Assembly (NCBI RefSeq): GCF_027912675.1
Contig: NZ_CP115757.1
Span: forward strand, 744,001 to 808,000
Direction of reading: 5' to 3'
DNA: 64,000 nucleotides
Source of the DNA: Paracoccus sp. SCSIO 75233
Lineage (GTDB): Bacteria > Pseudomonadota > Alphaproteobacteria > Rhodobacterales > Rhodobacteraceae
The notes beneath the pieces are model-generated. The model worked only from the letters and a program-made list of their open reading frames with translations. It did not search any database and was not told the origin of the DNA. A program made the translations under genes and the position numbers. Shown here one piece after another: positions 56,145 to 63,771 of this stretch (position 1 is its first letter; each line of letters starts with the position of its first letter).

Positions 56145-57653
56145 TCAGCCCTCCCCCTCGATCTTCTTGCCCTTGAAGAAACGGCGCTTCAGGGACGGGC
56201 CGAAGACCACGGCCAGCGTCATCGCGACAAGGATCAAGCTGGTCGTATTCTGGAACAGAACGCCCCAGTTGCCGCGACCGATTCTAAGCGCGAGGCGCAG
56301 GTTTTCCTCGGCGAAGGCACCTAGGATCAGTCCCAGCACCACTGGCGGCAGCGGGAATTTCAGCTTGTCCATGACATAGCCGATCGCGCCGAAGCCCAGC
56401 ATCAGGTAGACGTCGAACATGCGGCCATTGATCGAATAGACGCCGATCAGCATCAGTACGATGATGACCGATCCCAGAAGCGGACGCGGCAGTTTCAGCA
56501 GTTTTGCAAAGCTGTTCGTCGCAAGGCTGCCGCCCACGAAGATCAATAGGATCGCCCCGAAGAGGAACTGCCACATGAAGCCAAAAACCACATCGGGGTT
56601 GTCGCGGAACAGCATCGGCCCCGGCTGCAACCCGTGGATCAGCAGGCCACCCAGCATGACTGCGGCGACCGCGGTGCCTGGAATGCCCAGTGTGAGTGCC
56701 GGGATCAGTGCTGATGCCGTGTCGGCATTATTCGCAGTCTCAGCCGCAGCCACGCCCTCGGGCTCGCCGTTCCCCCAGGTTTCGGGTGTCTTGCTGGTGC
56801 GGCGCGCCTCGTTATAGGACATGAAGGCCGCCATTGAACCGCCCGCGCCGGGGAGAATGCCGATCCAGATGCCGATCAGCGATCCGCGCAGCCAGGTTTT
56901 CCAGAAACCGAACATGCGAGGCAGGGCCTTCCAGATCGGCTCGGTCCCCAGATTGTCGCTGGCCGAACCATCGGTTTTCAGCGGCGTTTCCAGCAGGTCG
57001 ATCACCGGCGGCAGTGCGTAAAGCCCAACCAGCAGGATGACGATATTGATGCCGTCCAGCATCTCCAGCTTGCCGAAGGTGTAGCGGTCGACACCGAGGA
57101 TCGGATCCGAACCGATAACCGAGACGAAAACCCCGAAACAGGCACTGATCAGGCCTTTGACGACGCTGCCACCCAGCAGGAAGATGATGCTGCAGAGCCC
57201 GAAAACCGCGACCCAAAACACCTCCGCGGGGCCGAAGAGCAGCGTGACCTTGGAGAGTGGCGGGGCGAGCAGCATCAGGGCGAATGCACTTGCAATGCCG
57301 CCAATCGCGGATGAAACGACCGCGACCTGCAACGCAAATCCGCCCTCACCTTTTTGGGCCATCGGATAGCCGTCAAAACTGGTTGCGACGGCAGCCGGCG
57401 TACCGGGAATGCGCAAGAGAACGGCCGGAATTGCCCCGCCATACATGGCGCCATTATAGATGCCAGCCATCAGGCCAAGCGCGACCAATGGGTCGAGCCC
57501 GAAGGTGAAAGGCACCAGAACCGAGATCGCCATCGTCGCGCTCAGCCCAGGCAGGGCGCCGACAACGATACCTGCCACCACGCCGATGATGACTGCCGCG
57601 AAGTTCGCGAAGGTCAGGACCGCAGGAAGTGATTGAAGAAGATCGGAATACAT
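56145..57653 (-). CDS. tctA: TctA: TTT transporter large membrane subunit
   Basis: 502 residues, about eleven helices. VVGALPGLSATMAISVLVPF and GAMYGGAIPAVLLRIPGTPA in the N-terminal half, and GILPGAGGSMAAFMSYNEAR and ALTLGIPGTAVAAVMLGGLL later, are TctA signatures. The start at 57653 lies eight bases after the tctB stop. It transports tri- or dicarboxylate-like acids with TctB and TctC. Confidence 0.93.
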   Translation of the reverse strand: MYSDLLQSLPAVLTFANFAAVIIGVVAGIVVGALPGLSATMAISVLVPFTFGLDPLVALGLMAGIYNGAMYGGAIPAVLLRIPGTPAAVATSFDGYPMAQKGEGGFALQVAVVSSAIGGIASAFALMLLAPPLSKVTLLFGPAEVFWVAVFGLCSIIFLLGGSVVKGLISACFGVFVSVIGSDPILGVDRYTFGKLEMLDGINIVILLVGLYALPPVIDLLETPLKTDGSASDNLGTEPIWKALPRMFGFWKTWLRGSLIGIWIGILPGAGGSMAAFMSYNEARRTSKTPETWGNGEPEGVAAAETANNADTASALIPALTLGIPGTAVAAVMLGGLLIHGLQPGPMLFRDNPDVVFGFMWQFLFGAILLIFVGGSLATNSFAKLLKLPRPLLGSVIIVLMLIGVYSINGRMFDVYLMLGFGAIGYVMDKLKFPLPPVVLGLILGAFAEENLRLALRIGRGNWGVLFQNTTSLILVAMTLAVVFGPSLKRRFFKGKKIEGEG

Positions 57654-57660
57654 GGCGCCC

Positions 57661-58122
57661 TCAATTTCCCCAAAGGCGACCTGCAGGGAATTCCTGCGAC
57701 ATCGCAATGCTGAAGATCAGATAGATAGCGGCCAGCACAATTACCGTCGCAGTTGCCAACCCGACGGGGTTGCGAAAGCCAAAGACATAGGCAACCAGAG
57801 GTACCGAGATTGCTGTGCTGACATAAAACCCTATGAAATCGACCGATAGTGCGTACAGGACAACCAGTCCGAAGGCCAAGGCGACCCGTTTCGGCGACCG
57901 GGTCATTGTCTCTGCGGGTTCACCTGCGGCAGCCTTGCGTTGATCATTGACCAGCAGAAAGGCCGCGAGGATCATTAGCGAAACCAGCATTGCGGCCGGA
58001 AGCAGCGCCGCCATAGGTGGCAGATCGAAGGTCGGAACGATAAATACAGCAGCCGCGACGAAAATCCCGATGGCCGTCAGTGTCTCGGGCCTCAGCAGGC
58101 GAGAACGGTCCGGATTGGACAT
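57661..58122 (-). CDS. tctB: TctB: TTT transporter small membrane subunit
   Basis: 153 residues with four hydrophobic segments in the TctB pattern (LTAIGIFVAAAVFIVPTFDL and GFYVSTAISVPLVAYVFGFR). It lies between tctC and tctA, the classic order. Little else can be said from sequence. Confidence 0.85.
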   Translation of the reverse strand: MSNPDRSRLLRPETLTAIGIFVAAAVFIVPTFDLPPMAALLPAAMLVSLMILAAFLLVNDQRKAAAGEPAETMTRSPKRVALAFGLVVLYALSVDFIGFYVSTAISVPLVAYVFGFRNPVGLATATVIVLAAIYLIFSIAMSQEFPAGRLWGN

Positions 58123-58187
58123 TATTTCAGCTCCTTGTCTCGGGGTGAGTTGGCAGCGCGGGACTTCGCACCCGCGCCGCGCAAGTA

Positions 58188-59141
58188 TTACTGCCAGGGA
58201 GTTTCGTCCCAGACCGTTTTTGCCAGATCGAGCGTCTCGGCATTCAGCGACTGGAAGTCTGCGCCGACGACGACTTCGACCGGGTTGGCTGTGGCGGTCA
58301 TGGCGGCGGCAAATTCTTCGTCGCTGGCCAATTGGCCGAACGCCTCCAGCAGCTTGGCCGATACATCCTCGGGCAGACCCGCAGGGGCAACGAAGCCACG
58401 CATCGAACCGTTGATCAAATCGACGCCCTGCTCCTTGAAGGTCGCTACATCAGGCGCGAAGTCCGAACGCTCGTTCTGAGCGATCCCAAGGATGTTGATC
58501 TCATCCTTAAAGCTGGCGACCTCAGAGATGTTCAGAATGCCCATCGCGACATGACCGCCCATCAGCGCCGTGCGGGCCGGTGCCGAACCGCGGAACGGGA
58601 CGATGGTGAATTCGGTTTCGGTCAGGTTCTGCAGCTTGGTCAGCATGAAATGGTCGTCGCCGCCAAGGCTGGACATGCCCACCGTCACCGCGCCGGGTTC
58701 AGCCTTAGCCGCTTCCAGAAGCTTGTCGAACGTGTCCAGCCCACTGGCTTTCGAGGTCACGATGACGTTCGGATCGTTCACCACGTTAGCGAGATAGGTG
58801 AAGCTGTCGGCATCATAGCCCGCCTCGCGATCCAGCGTCCGCGCCATCATGCCCGGCAGGTTATAGGTGCCGATGGTATAGCCGTCGGGATCAGCCTCGG
58901 CGGTTTCTGTAACGCCGATCTGCCCGCTGGCACCCGGCACGTTCTTGACGACAACGCTGGCGCCGTCGCCTAGGTATTTCTCAAGGAACGGCGCGACAGT
59001 GCGCGCCATCACATCGGTGCCGCCCCCGGCCGAAAAGCCGACGATCACCTCAATAGGCTTTTCCGGGTATTCAGCGGCAGCGGTGCCGGCAGTCATGATC
59101 AGCGCACCGATCAGTGCGGTCTTCTTCAAGTTGCGAAACAT
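58188..59141 (-). CDS. tctC: TctC-family solute-binding protein (first copy)
   Basis: 317 residues; signal peptide ends GTAAAEYPEK, followed by PIEVIVGFSAGGGTDVMART and GMSSLGGDDHFML. It is the binding protein of the TctCBA transporter encoded directly downstream. The ligand is unknown but belongs to the pathway of the operon, presumably a hydroxy- or ketodicarboxylate or its lactone. Confidence 0.9.
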   Translation of the reverse strand: MFRNLKKTALIGALIMTAGTAAAEYPEKPIEVIVGFSAGGGTDVMARTVAPFLEKYLGDGASVVVKNVPGASGQIGVTETAEADPDGYTIGTYNLPGMMARTLDREAGYDADSFTYLANVVNDPNVIVTSKASGLDTFDKLLEAAKAEPGAVTVGMSSLGGDDHFMLTKLQNLTETEFTIVPFRGSAPARTALMGGHVAMGILNISEVASFKDEINILGIAQNERSDFAPDVATFKEQGVDLINGSMRGFVAPAGLPEDVSAKLLEAFGQLASDEEFAAAMTATANPVEVVVGADFQSLNAETLDLAKTVWDETPWQ

Positions 59142-59167
59142 GTTGGTCCTCCCTTTCCTTCGCTTGG

Positions 59168-59848
59168 TTAGTCTTGTGGAAATGTGCAGCCACGCTCATT
59201 CAGCGCTGCATCAACCCAGGCACGGTCATTGGTGCCTTCCGAGATGGCCTTCATTTGGCGCGCCTCGGCATCCTGTTTGGCCAACGTCTTTTTCAGGATC
59301 TCCTCAGCATCGGCCAGCGGCACGGCCAGCACTCCGTCGGAATCGCCTATGACAATATCGCCGGGCTCGATCACCATGCCGTCCAGACTGATCGGTACGT
59401 TGATCTCGCCCGGTCCGTCCTTGTAGGGACCGCGATGCGTTACGCCTGCCGCAAAGGTCGGCAGGTTTGTCGAAACAAACGCGTCCACATCTCGGATCGC
59501 TCCGTTCAACACGAAGCCAGCCACGCCGCGCTTGACGGCATAGGCCAGCATCAACTCGCCCATCAGCGCGTTGGTCAGATCACCGCCAGCATCGACAACG
59601 ATCACGTCGCCGGGCTCGGCAAGGTCGATGGCTTTATGCAGCATCAGGTTGTCACCGGGGCGAGACCGCACCGTCAGCGCCACGCCAGCCATGCCGCCTG
59701 AGGCGTGCATCGGACGCAGTCTAGGCCCTGCCGCCGTCACCCTGTTCATGGCGTCGGAGACATTGGCGACCGGCAGCTTGGCAAAGGCGTCGACAAGTTT
59801 TTTTGGCGCAGTCGATTTTCGGTTCAAGATACGAAACCCTACGGACAT
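59168..59848 (-). CDS. RraA-family aldolase-like protein
   Basis: 226 residues. PGDVIVVDAGGDLTNALMGE, YAVKRGVAGFVLNGAIRDVD and GDIVIGDSDGVLAVP match the family of 4-hydroxy-4-methyl-2-oxoglutarate/CHA aldolases; the conserved arginine and aspartate (IRDVD) needed for metal-dependent aldol cleavage are kept. It may cleave a 4-hydroxy-2-oxoacid to pyruvate plus a second acid. I start at 59848 (GGAGG seven bases before); an ATG at 59854 overlapping the dehydrogenase stop sits too close to it. Confidence 0.85.
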   Translation of the reverse strand: MSVGFRILNRKSTAPKKLVDAFAKLPVANVSDAMNRVTAAGPRLRPMHASGGMAGVALTVRSRPGDNLMLHKAIDLAEPGDVIVVDAGGDLTNALMGELMLAYAVKRGVAGFVLNGAIRDVDAFVSTNLPTFAAGVTHRGPYKDGPGEINVPISLDGMVIEPGDIVIGDSDGVLAVPLADAEEILKKTLAKQDAEARQMKAISEGTNDRAWVDAALNERGCTFPQD

Positions 59849-59850
59849 AT

Positions 59851-60861
59851 TCATTCCTCCGATGTGACAAGAGATTTGGCGGCATCAGTCAGCATGTCGC
59901 GATTGGCAATGCGTGCGGCAGGAACCGGCTGACCTTCGAGTATCTGAAAGATCCCACTGACCGCATCGACGCCAACACGGGCACCGGCCTCGCGAGTGAC
60001 CCCGCCGATATGAGGGGTTACGACAATTCGCGGCTCCGCCCAGAACGGATGGTCTGAGGAAGGCGGTTCGACCGCAAAGGAATCAAGTCCAGCCCCCGCC
60101 AGATGCCCCGATTGCACAGCCGCGAGCAGCGCGTCCTCATCGATGAGGCCCCCGCGTGCGGTGTTGATGACATAGCTGCCCTCAGGCATCGCCGCGATGG
60201 CCTTGGCATTGATGATCTGGCGCGTTTGATCGGTCAGCGGGCTGTGCAGGCTAAGTATATCGGCGCGGGGCAGAATCTCTTCGAATGTCTCAAAGCGCTC
60301 AGCTCCCAGCCGTTCAAAAGCATCATCGGGTGCGTAGGGATCATAGCCGACGAGATTAAGGCCCAGGCCCTTGGCAATTTCGCCCGTTGCTTGTGCGATC
60401 GAACCCATGCCCAGCAACGCAAGGGTCGAGCCTCTCAGCTCACGACCCTGAAAACCCGGCTTGTCCCAGCGACCCGCACGCAGGCTGGCATCAAGTGGCA
60501 GGATCTTCTTAATGCTCGCCAGCATCAAGGCAATCGCATGCTCGGCCACGGAAACGGCATTTGCGCCCGTCGCGACAAGGACAGGTATATTCCGCTCGGC
60601 CGCGGCCTTCAGGTCGATATTGTCGACGCCGACACCATGTTTTGAAATCACCCGCAACTGTGGTGCCGCATCCATGACACTGGCATCCACCCGGCCCATA
60701 CGCGATACGATGCCGACTGCCCCGGATTCCCGAAGATGAGCAGAGATCACCTCGCTGTCGGCGTAGGCGGGCGTGTGAACCGTCCTATAGCCGCGCTCGG
60801 CAACAAATTTCGCAGCACTTGGGTCCAGATCGGGACCGGTAACCAGGATCGCTTTGCTCAT
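59851..60861 (-). CDS. D-2-hydroxyacid dehydrogenase (PGDH-like)
   Basis: 336 residues. NAD-binding motif ALLGMGSIAQATGEIAKGLG, catalytic region VINTARGGLIDEDALL, and TPHIGGVTREA with the catalytic histidine are present. It would interconvert a 2-hydroxyacid and 2-oxoacid. I chose the ATG at 60861 (GGAG nine bases before); 60876 is the alternative. It is the first gene of the operon reading down to 50367. (S)-sulfolactate dehydrogenase belongs to the same family, but no other sulfolactate gene is here. Confidence 0.88.
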   Translation of the reverse strand: MSKAILVTGPDLDPSAAKFVAERGYRTVHTPAYADSEVISAHLRESGAVGIVSRMGRVDASVMDAAPQLRVISKHGVGVDNIDLKAAAERNIPVLVATGANAVSVAEHAIALMLASIKKILPLDASLRAGRWDKPGFQGRELRGSTLALLGMGSIAQATGEIAKGLGLNLVGYDPYAPDDAFERLGAERFETFEEILPRADILSLHSPLTDQTRQIINAKAIAAMPEGSYVINTARGGLIDEDALLAAVQSGHLAGAGLDSFAVEPPSSDHPFWAEPRIVVTPHIGGVTREAGARVGVDAVSGIFQILEGQPVPAARIANRDMLTDAAKSLVTSEE

Positions 60862-60958
60862 CGCATTCGTCTCCATGCACCCTGCGGCGCAGGGCGTGAG
60901 TTGTAATCATTTTTTGCTTGTGCTCCGCGCAGCCCTCCAGCGGACGCGGTTATCTCCT

Positions 60959-60974
60959 CTTTATCGAAATAAAG
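60959..60974. promoter_or_regulatory. CTTTAT/ATAAAG dyad between the LysR gene and the catabolic operon
   Basis: A perfect dyad CTTTAT-CGAA-ATAAAG lies in the 177-base divergent gap, 65 bases before the LysR start and about 98 before the dehydrogenase. It fits the T-N11-A form of LysR sites. It is the best operator candidate for the 50-61 kb operon. Confidence 0.45.
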
Positions 60975-61038
60975 AATAGTCTTGCTTAATGACAGCGAAT
61001 AATTATCATCTATAAATTAAGAAAATCTGGATTTATGA

Positions 61039-61935
61039 ATGGACACGCGCCAGCTAAAAACCCTGATCGCAATCTCAACCCACGGCACTTTCGCAAGGGC
61101 TGCCGATATTGTCGGCCTGACTCCATCAGCCGTCAGTCAGCAGGTGCATGCGCTTGAACAGGAGCTGAATACCTCGCTCTTCGAGCGCAGTTCGCGCCCG
61201 CCTAAGCTGACGCCAAATGGACTGCAGGTTCTGGAGATGGCCAAGGATATCCTGCGACTGGAAGACGACACCAAGGCGAGTCTGAAGGGCGACAGGATCT
61301 CAGGCACTTTGATGCTTGGTTCCGTCAGGTCCAGTGCTTTGAACCTGCTTCCCCAAGCCATTGTGAAAATGCGTAGCCTTTTCCCAGATCTGAAGACGAA
61401 TCTCCGGGTCTCGCTTTCGTCAATCCTGATTGCTGATGTCGCCGCAGGTCGTCTGGATGCTGCCGTCGTGGCTGAGCATGTCGGATTTCCGTCCGCGCTG
61501 AGGTGGAGCCCGTTTCTGCGAGAACCGCTCTGGCTGATTGCGCCTAAAGGCACCGAAGGTGCTGATCCCATCGCTTTATTGAATTCCAGGCCCTATGTCC
61601 GCTTTCGCAGTGCCGTTCCCTTGGCCAATATGATTGACACCGAGATATCGCGATTGGGCGTTGTGCCGAACGACGTTGCAGAAATTGATACAGTCGGTGC
61701 AATCGTGACCTGCGTACGCCAAGGTATGGGTATCTCCGTTGTCCCACATGTCGCCTTGCAAGAGGTGGAAGATCAGGACTTACTGAAGCTTCCCTTCGGA
61801 CACCCCCAGATCACAAGGCAGATCGGCATCGTCGAACGAACTGTCGCGCCCCGCACGGAGATCATTGCTCAAATGCACGAGGTTCTGGCCGGTTTCTGCG
61901 GTGAATATGGCGTTGAAAGAGAGTTAACTCCGTAA
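61039..61935 (+). CDS. LysR-family regulator of the 50-61 kb operon
   Basis: 298 residues: helix-turn-helix at about 1-60 (LIAISTHGTFARAADIVGLT, then SAVSQQVHALEQELNTSLFE) and an effector domain with VRQGMGISVVPHVAL. It is divergent from the dehydrogenase gene, the usual arrangement for a LysR activator sensing a pathway intermediate. TTATCGATAA lies just past its stop (61951-61960), similar in core to the upstream dyad. Confidence 0.92.
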   Translation: MDTRQLKTLIAISTHGTFARAADIVGLTPSAVSQQVHALEQELNTSLFERSSRPPKLTPNGLQVLEMAKDILRLEDDTKASLKGDRISGTLMLGSVRSSALNLLPQAIVKMRSLFPDLKTNLRVSLSSILIADVAAGRLDAAVVAEHVGFPSALRWSPFLREPLWLIAPKGTEGADPIALLNSRPYVRFRSAVPLANMIDTEISRLGVVPNDVAEIDTVGAIVTCVRQGMGISVVPHVALQEVEDQDLLKLPFGHPQITRQIGIVERTVAPRTEIIAQMHEVLAGFCGEYGVERELTP

Positions 61936-62389
61936 AAACAAAGTTGTCATTTATCGATAATACAGGGTCTGAGCGACAGAGCTGAGATCGAGTATCAAAT
62001 TACCAAGAGTTGATTAATTTCTGGATCTCTGCAGATCTGCTAAGATCATAGTGGCACTCTTCTCCGCGACTTCCGCCCCCTTCCGCTTTTCTGCCGCTCT
62101 GACCGGCAATGTGTGACTTGATATGCGCGCGAGGCTCAGCCTCATGTGGAACGCAAGAAGGAGGCGCTGGGCAAGGTCAAAAGACTGGAGACAGAATGAG
62201 AAATCGGCCCGAGAGGCGGTGCCGGAGCCAGGCCGGGACCATCATATCTGCGACAGCGCCGGGGGCCGTGAAGACCTAGGCGGCAGGTCATAAGCCTCCC
62301 GATCCTGTCGAACAGCTTCGATACCGCCTTACCTCGGTTTCGGCGATAGGACTAGTCGCAGCGCGACGGCGCTGCCGCTATGGGCATAG
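61936..62389. other. Stretch between the LysR gene and the integrated-element genes
   Basis: No supportable gene. The composition changes from AT-rich near the LysR stop to GC-rich, and stop codons are frequent in all frames. The left boundary of an integrated element may lie in here; I could not find a matching attachment repeat. Confidence 0.4.
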
Positions 62390-62575
62390 ATGATCTGCAG
62401 TGTGATCGAGGATCTGATCGTCATCCATGGCCTCCGCCTGACGCATAACGAAGCTCTGGAGAAAGACATCAGCGCCTGTGCCATCGTTGCAGATGCGATG
62501 GTTCGGCTGCGGATGCGGCCTCAGAGCTATTCCATGATCAAGTACATCTGGTTCAACCGGGACAAGCCGGATTGA
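62390..62575 (+). CDS. Small hypothetical protein, possibly a truncated element gene
   Basis: 61 residues (MICSVIEDLIVIHGLRLTHN onward). Third codon positions are strongly G/C, as in real genes here, and the frame ends just before a palindromic repeat. I do not recognise it and see no clear ribosome site, so it may be the tail of a longer decayed gene of the mobile element. Confidence 0.35.
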   Translation: MICSVIEDLIVIHGLRLTHNEALEKDISACAIVADAMVRLRMRPQSYSMIKYIWFNRDKPD

Positions 62576-62585
62576 AACCCGGGGT

Positions 62586-62632
62586 GCGAACCCTGGGTTC
62601 GCGGGTAGATGATTAAATCGCCCGATTAAATC
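62586..62632. repeat. GCGAACCC-T-GGGTTCGC palindrome and GATTAAATC repeats
   Basis: A perfect palindrome (62586-62602) built of the same GGGTTCGC unit repeated at 63899-63950 is followed by two copies of GATTAAATC (62611-62619, 62624-62632) four bases apart. It lies about 70 bases before the AlpA-like gene and is a likely binding site for a protein of the element. Confidence 0.55.
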
Positions 62633-62701
62633 ATCCACGACCGTTTCCACAGTTTCCGTCAGGGTCCGACTCAGCGCAGATAAAGCGAGAGAAGGACTGA
62701 A

Positions 62702-62887
62702 ATGACCGAAGAAATCTGGAGACTGCCGCGGGTGATGCAGGCCGTCGGCATGGGCCGCAGCTGAATCTACAAGGCGATGGCCGAGGGAGATTTCCCGGTG
62801 CCGATCAGGCTCGGCAAACGTGCTGTCGGCTGGAAACGCTCGGACGTGGGTGCATGGCTGGAAAGCCGCGCGCGAAGGGCGCTGTGA
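62702..62887 (+). pseudogene. AlpA-family excisionase/regulator gene with an in-frame TGA
   Basis: The frame reads EEIWRLPRVMQAVGMGRS, TGA, then IYKAMAEGDFPVPIRLGKRA and VGWKRSDVGAWLESR, a full 61-codon AlpA-type helix-turn-helix protein apart from the stop at 62762-62764, which falls at the turn of the motif. AlpA proteins control excision of prophages and islands. The end overlaps the next start (TGATG). A single base change would restore it (TGG, CGA or TCA), so it is either a recent mutation or a sequencing error. Confidence 0.8.
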
Positions 62888-63771
62888 TGGCTGGCAGGGT
62901 TGGTAAATTCCCGCAGACCGGCCGTGGTTCTTACGTCAACCTGCGACCACTGCGCTGGGCTGAAGACATCTGCTGCCTGCAACTCGGCCCCAGATCCCTG
63001 CTGCAATTGCTTGCCCGCCGCAGCGATGAATTCGGCTGCTGCAGCTATCGCCAGGAGGTGCTGGCCAGAGAACTCGGATGCTCGAAGCGCAGTGTGTCGA
63101 ACGACCTCCGCATTCTGCGCCATTTCGGTCTGGTCAGGCTGATCGGCAGGCAGACGGATTTTCAGAGGATCAGCAGCGTCTATCACCTGGTCGGCTGGGG
63201 CGAACGCAAGGCGATTCCGATTTCCGGCCACCCGGTCTTCGGGCGATATGTCAAGGAGCCCGGCGGGCGGGATCGGCTTGAGATCGAGAGGGCGCAAATC
63301 CTGCTGCGTGATGCGGAACGGATTGCAGCGCATAATAAAGACTCTGAATTAAATACGACTTCTGCTGAAGAAGAGATTCTGGAGCTTTGCATCCGGGCGC
63401 TGGGAAACTGGCCCGGCGATGCCGATCTGGAACGGCTGCGCTGCGATCATCTGACGTTGATCGACCTTGTGGGGGAAGGGTACTCGCCTGAGGCCGATAT
63501 CCTGCCGGTGTTGCGCCGGAAGGCGGCGTCGCGCTACCGGCCCAGGGCCATACGAAGCTGGCGCTATTTCGAGGATGCCATTGCGGAATATGCGGGTAGC
63601 CGAAGAAGGGCAGCGGTGGAGTTGCCTGAGGCGGCGCAAGCGCCGCAACCGGTGCCGTCTGGTCCGACAACGGCCGATCTGGCCACGGCAGAGACCCGGC
63701 GGGCGCTGCAACGCGCGCTGGAGGAACTGGCCCGGCAGCGTGGCGCTTTGGAGGGGGGCCCGGCATGCTGA
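62887..63771 (+). CDS. Winged-helix replication/regulatory-type protein of an integrated element
   Basis: 294 residues from the ATG coupled to the AlpA stop. Residues about 55-90 (YRQEVLARELGCSKRSVSND and LRILRHFGLVRLIG) form a winged helix-turn-helix typical of HTH_36/replication-initiator-like proteins on islands and phages. The middle is charged, and the C-terminus (about 235-290) is alanine/glutamine/arginine-rich and probably helical. The exact role is unknown; GGGTTCGC repeats on both sides suggest it could bind them. Confidence 0.75.
   Translation: MAGRVGKFPQTGRGSYVNLRPLRWAEDICCLQLGPRSLLQLLARRSDEFGCCSYRQEVLARELGCSKRSVSNDLRILRHFGLVRLIGRQTDFQRISSVYHLVGWGERKAIPISGHPVFGRYVKEPGGRDRLEIERAQILLRDAERIAAHNKDSELNTTSAEEEILELCIRALGNWPGDADLERLRCDHLTLIDLVGEGYSPEADILPVLRRKAASRYRPRAIRSWRYFEDAIAEYAGSRRRAAVELPEAAQAPQPVPSGPTTADLATAETRRALQRALEELARQRGALEGGPAC

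Noticed and set aside
55099..59848. A 2-pyrone-4,6-dicarboxylate (protocatechuate 4,5-cleavage) pathway from the COG3618 lactonase and RraA aldolase
   Set aside because: Ring-cleavage dioxygenase, semialdehyde dehydrogenase and oxalomesaconate hydratase genes are missing; it is kept only as a refutation test.
59851..60861. (S)-sulfolactate dehydrogenase (SlcC) as the identity of the hydroxyacid dehydrogenase, given the nearby TTT transporter and sulfonate genes
   Set aside because: The family fits, but no sulfolactate sulfo-lyase (suyAB) or ComC gene is present, and the aldolase and lactonases point elsewhere.
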